Assembly: GCA_003518755.1 (NCBI GenBank)
Contig: DOYA01000105.1
Location: 1-8,377 of the forward strand
Source: Clostridiales bacterium
GTDB taxonomy: Bacteria; Bacillota; Clostridia; TANB77; CAG-508
Reading direction: 5' to 3'
DNA length: 8,377 bases
In this document: positions 5,258 through 8,377 of the stretch, in pieces
Layout: every line of letters begins with the position of its first letter
How positions within the stretch are numbered: position 1 is the first letter of the stretch
The notes under the pieces: generated by a model
Seen by the model: the letters and a program-made list of their open reading frames with translations, nothing else
Told to the model about the DNA's origin: nothing
The model's database searches: none
Made by a program: the position numbers and the translations under genes

Positions 5258-8200
5258 ACATACTTGTAAAAAGTTTAGAGAAGTCTCTTAAATTTAAAGA
5301 CTTTTTAGAACAAATAAATAGTAAAAAAAGCCCGGTAGAAATATCGGGCTTAACTGACGTGGTAATTAGTGAGATTTTAACAAATGTATTAGAGAATTTA
5401 AAAAGACCTATTTTTTTAGTAACATATAATGAGATTCAAGCACAAAAACTATATAATGATATAAAATTTTTTACAGATAAAGTTTATTTTTTACCTAAAA
5501 AAGAGATTGTTACATATGATTATATAGCTGAAAGCAAAAATTTACCTTATGAAAGAATTGAAGTTTTAAATAAAATATATGAAAATCAAAAATCAATAAT
5601 AATTGCATCTACAGAAACAATTAAGCAAAAAATGATATCTAAAAAAGCACTTTTTAAAGATATTATTAACTTAAAAATAGGTGATAGATGTGATTTAGAA
5701 GATTTAAAACAAAGACTTATAGATTTAGGATATCAAAGATTTGAATTAATTGATGGAAGAGGGCAATTTAGTATAAGAGGTGGAATAGTAGATATTTCAT
5801 TAAATGATACAATTGGTTTAAGAATTGAATTATGGGGAGATGAAGTAGATTCAATTAGAAATTTTAATATAGTATCACAAAGGTCAATTGAAAATAAAGA
5901 AACAGCTAAAATTTATCCAGCATATGAATATATTTTAGATGAACCATTAGAAAGAGTTGCAAATAATATTAAATCAAAAATCTATCCAGAAGTGCTAGTT
6001 GAAAAGGTGGAAGCTGATGTAGAAAGCATTCTTGAAGGTGATTATTTAAATAAAATTGACAGATATTTTGATTCTTTTTATAAAGAGTCAGAAACTATTT
6101 TAGATTATTTTGCAGATGATACTATTATTTTTATTGATGAATTTAGTAAGATATTAGCTAGAAGTAAAAACATTGAAGAGGATAATGAAAATGTTATAAA
6201 AACATTAATCGAAAAAGAAAGAATAATTCCTGAAGGGTTAAATAACTATTTAACCACAGCAGAAATTAAAATGAAACTGCAAGATAATCAATGTATATTT
6301 TTAAATAAACTAGATAATATGAAAAAAAGTAGTATCCAGTATCAGTTTAATGCAAAAGAATTGAATTATTATAAGAGCGGAATAGAGTTATTTATTAATG
6401 ATATAAAAAAATTCACAAAAGATAAAAAAGATGTGTATATAGTAGTAGATACAAAAGAAAAGGTAGATAAGATTAAAAAGATATTAGAACAAAACGAAAT
6501 ATATTCAATTTATCAAGAAAAAATTAATCAAAATATCGTTAATAAAGATGTTCATACTATAGTTATTACAACAGGAAAAATATCTGGTGGATTTTTTAGT
6601 TATGACTTGAATCAAGTTTTAATTGAAGCTTCAGAATTAGTTGAAGTTCAGAGAAAAGCTAGAAAAAGAAAAAATGAAACTTTTAATCAAAGTGAAAAGG
6701 TAGTTTTTGCTGATTTAAAGATAGGAGATTTTGTTGTACATAGAAGATATGGAATTGGAATATATATAGGTGTAAATACTCTTAAAGCAGATGGAATAAC
6801 AAGAGACTATATAAAGATAAAATATAAAGGTGATGATATTTTATATATTCCTACAAATTCATTAGACGAAGTTAGGAAATATGTTGGAGGAGAAGAACTA
6901 AACTTAAAATTAAACAAACTAGGTTCAAAAGATTGGGAAAAAACAACTACAAAGGTTAAAAATAATTTAAGAGCTGTTGCAAAAGATTTAATAGAGTTAT
7001 ATGCAAAACGCGAGAAGTCTAGAGGACACGCTTTTTCAAAAGATACAGATTGGCAAAAAGAATTTGAAGGAAAATTTCCATATATTGAAACAGATGACCA
7101 ACTTCGTTGCATTGAAGAAGTAAAAAAAGACATGGAAGCTGAAAGACCTATGGATAGGCTGTTGTGCGGAGATGTTGGCTATGGCAAAACAGAGGTTGCA
7201 ATTCGTGCAGCATTTAAGGCAGTTATGGACAGCAAGCAAGTTGCATATCTTGCACCTACAACAGTTTTAGCAAAGCAACAATATGAAACATTTAAGGAAA
7301 GAATGAAAGACTTTCCAATAAAAGTCGAATTACTAAATAGATTTAGAAGTTCAAAAGATCAAACTAGAATTATTAAAGAACTAAAACTTGGAAATATTGA
7401 TATAGTAATCGGAACTCATAAATTACTTGGAAAAGATATAGAGTTTAAGGATTTGGGATTGCTAATAATAGATGAAGAGCATAGGTTTGGAGTTAAGGCA
7501 AAAGAAAAAATAAAACAATATAAAACAAGTGTAGATGTACTTACAATGACAGCAACACCAATTCCTAGAACTCTACATATGTCAATTGTTGGAGTAAGGG
7601 ATATGTCAGTCATTTATGAGCCACCACAAAATAGAAAACCTGTACAGACATATGTTGTAGAATATGATGAAGATATAATTAAAGAAGCTATAACAAAAGA
7701 ATTAGAAAGAGGTGGCCAAGTATTTTATATTTTTAATAGTGTTAAAGATATAATGCTTAAAGCGGATAAAATAGCAAGACTTGTGCCAGAAGCAAAAGTT
7801 GGATTTGCACATGGCCAAATGACAGGAACTGAAATTGAAGATATCATGGAAGATTTTGTTGAGGGTAAAATAAATGTATTAGTATGTACAACAATTTTAG
7901 AGTCGGGAATTGACATACCAAATGCAAATACAATTATTATTGAAAATGCTGACAGAATGGGACTTGCTCAATTATATCAAATTAGAGGAAGAGTTGGAAG
8001 ATCTGATAGGCAAGGATATAGCTATATTACATATAGAAAAGATAAAATACTTGCCGAAGCAGCAGATAAAAGATTGAAAGCTATAAAGGAATTTACTGAA
8101 TTTGGTTCTGGTTTTAAAATTGCTATGAGAGATTTAGAAATAAGAGGTGCAGGAAGTTTAATAGGAGAAATTCAATCAGGACATTTAGAAGAAGTTGGAT

Positions 8201-8377
8201 ATGATACTTATACAAGACTATTAAATGAAGTTTTAAAAGAAGAACAAGGAATAAAGGTTGAAGAAGATATAGAATGTCAAATTGATTTAAATGTTACAAG
8301 CTATATTCCAGATGAATATATTTCTGATCCAAATCAAAAAATAGAAATATACCAAGATATTGCGCTTGCAAAAACTG
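5254..8377 (+). CDS. mfd: Transcription-repair coupling factor Mfd, 3' end beyond the window
   Basis: DNA translocase that binds RNA polymerase stalled at lesions, pushes it off and recruits UvrA for nucleotide excision repair. About 1041 codons are present of a usual 1150-1180. The N-terminal UvrB-like module carries SPVEISGLT (near 26-34) and DGRGQFSIRGG (167-177). The RNA polymerase-interacting CarD-like domain starts near 487 (DLKIGDFVVHRRYGIG). The RecG-like motor has Walker A GDVGYGKT (639-646), DEEH (740-743), TATPIPRT (766-773), QIRGRVGR (909-916) and the TRG region from M958 (MRDLEIRGAGSLIG). All are intact and in one frame. The C-terminal autoinhibitory UvrA-masking domain is cut off by the window edge. 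The start ATG overlaps the previous stop; AAGGA (5240-5244) lies 9 nt upstream. Confidence 0.97.
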   Translation, partial: MNILVKSLEKSLKFKDFLEQINSKKSPVEISGLTDVVISEILTNVLENLKRPIFLVTYNEIQAQKLYNDIKFFTDKVYFLPKKEIVTYDYIAESKNLPYERIEVLNKIYENQKSIIIASTETIKQKMISKKALFKDIINLKIGDRCDLEDLKQRLIDLGYQRFELIDGRGQFSIRGGIVDISLNDTIGLRIELWGDEVDSIRNFNIVSQRSIENKETAKIYPAYEYILDEPLERVANNIKSKIYPEVLVEKVEADVESILEGDYLNKIDRYFDSFYKESETILDYFADDTIIFIDEFSKILARSKNIEEDNENVIKTLIEKERIIPEGLNNYLTTAEIKMKLQDNQCIFLNKLDNMKKSSIQYQFNAKELNYYKSGIELFINDIKKFTKDKKDVYIVVDTKEKVDKIKKILEQNEIYSIYQEKINQNIVNKDVHTIVITTGKISGGFFSYDLNQVLIEASELVEVQRKARKRKNETFNQSEKVVFADLKIGDFVVHRRYGIGIYIGVNTLKADGITRDYIKIKYKGDDILYIPTNSLDEVRKYVGGEELNLKLNKLGSKDWEKTTTKVKNNLRAVAKDLIELYAKREKSRGHAFSKDTDWQKEFEGKFPYIETDDQLRCIEEVKKDMEAERPMDRLLCGDVGYGKTEVAIRAAFKAVMDSKQVAYLAPTTVLAKQQYETFKERMKDFPIKVELLNRFRSSKDQTRIIKELKLGNIDIVIGTHKLLGKDIEFKDLGLLIIDEEHRFGVKAKEKIKQYKTSVDVLTMTATPIPRTLHMSIVGVRDMSVIYEPPQNRKPVQTYVVEYDEDIIKEAITKELERGGQVFYIFNSVKDIMLKADKIARLVPEAKVGFAHGQMTGTEIEDIMEDFVEGKINVLVCTTILESGIDIPNANTIIIENADRMGLAQLYQIRGRVGRSDRQGYSYITYRKDKILAEAADKRLKAIKEFTEFGSGFKIAMRDLEIRGAGSLIGEIQSGHLEEVGYDTYTRLLNEVLKEEQGIKVEEDIECQIDLNVTSYIPDEYISDPNQKIEIYQDIALAKT
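5323..5351 (-). terminator. Antisense intrinsic-terminator-like hairpin inside mfd
   Basis: AAGCCCG (5328-5334) pairs with CGGGCTT (5345-5351); two more pairs (one G-U) extend it around a 6-nt loop. Read on the minus strand the stem runs straight into seven T (from 5329-5323), a textbook intrinsic terminator. On the plus strand no T run follows, so mfd reading should pass. The stretch encodes KKSPVEISG, which is normal Mfd sequence, so the hairpin may be partly a by-product of coding. No antisense gene or promoter is evident. Confidence 0.4.

Noticed and set aside
5281..5306. Plus-strand hairpin AAGTCT...AGACTT followed by five T near the mfd start, considered as an attenuator
   Set aside because: The stem is only 6 bp with two G-C pairs, lies in coding sequence and has an AT-only loop, so it should be too weak to terminate.
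6807..7916. Several minus-strand open frames of 63-108 codons within mfd
   Set aside because: They are opposite-strand shadows of a well-conserved gene, with Ser/Phe-rich compositions typical of antisense frames and no convincing start sites.

Overview
The window is very AT-rich, with long A/T tracts between genes, strong AGGAG-type ribosome binding sites, near-consensus sigma-A promoters and AGA/TTA-rich codon use. Together with the protein families this points to a low-GC Firmicute, most likely an anaerobic member of the Clostridia. No species can be named from the sequence alone. Most of the window is housekeeping chromosome. The accessory or degraded material lies between about 3.5 and 4.6 kb and in two large intergenic palindromes.

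Layout. A minus-strand aspartate-semialdehyde dehydrogenase gene (asd, 47-1033) faces away from the Obg GTPase gene (obgE, 1491-2762). Each has its own TTGACA-17-TATAAT-like promoter, and a 211-bp imperfect palindrome (1153-1363) lies between the promoters. A second, smaller nested palindrome (2765-2889) fills the gap between obgE and a CYTH-domain (triphosphate tunnel) protein gene (2922-3500). That gene ends in a terminator which overlaps its stop codon and probably also stops the convergent minus-strand unit.

The convergent unit has a good promoter, a 103-aa protein I do not recognise (3697-4008) and a frameshifted small ORF (3564-3682). Next come the 5' remnant of an ISAs1-like transposase (about 4134-4354) and two minus-strand tRNA genes: tRNA-Leu(CAA) at 4412-4494 and initiator tRNA-fMet at 4647-4722. 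The fMet gene has its own promoter and terminator. A duplicated fragment of the tRNA-Leu 5' end (4575-4598) lies between the tRNAs.

The last part is a plus-strand pair: a 132-aa, highly charged unknown protein (4859-5257) whose stop codon overlaps the start of mfd (5254 to the window edge). mfd encodes the transcription-repair coupling factor; its last roughly 100-150 residues lie outside the window.

Working together. asd serves lysine, threonine, methionine and diaminopimelate synthesis. obgE acts in ribosome maturation, the tRNAs in translation and mfd in transcription-coupled repair. I see no defence system, CRISPR array or new multigene system. The most interesting items are the two palindromes bracketing obgE, the unknown protein coupled to mfd, the IS and tRNA debris, and the unknown 103-aa gene with its decayed partner.
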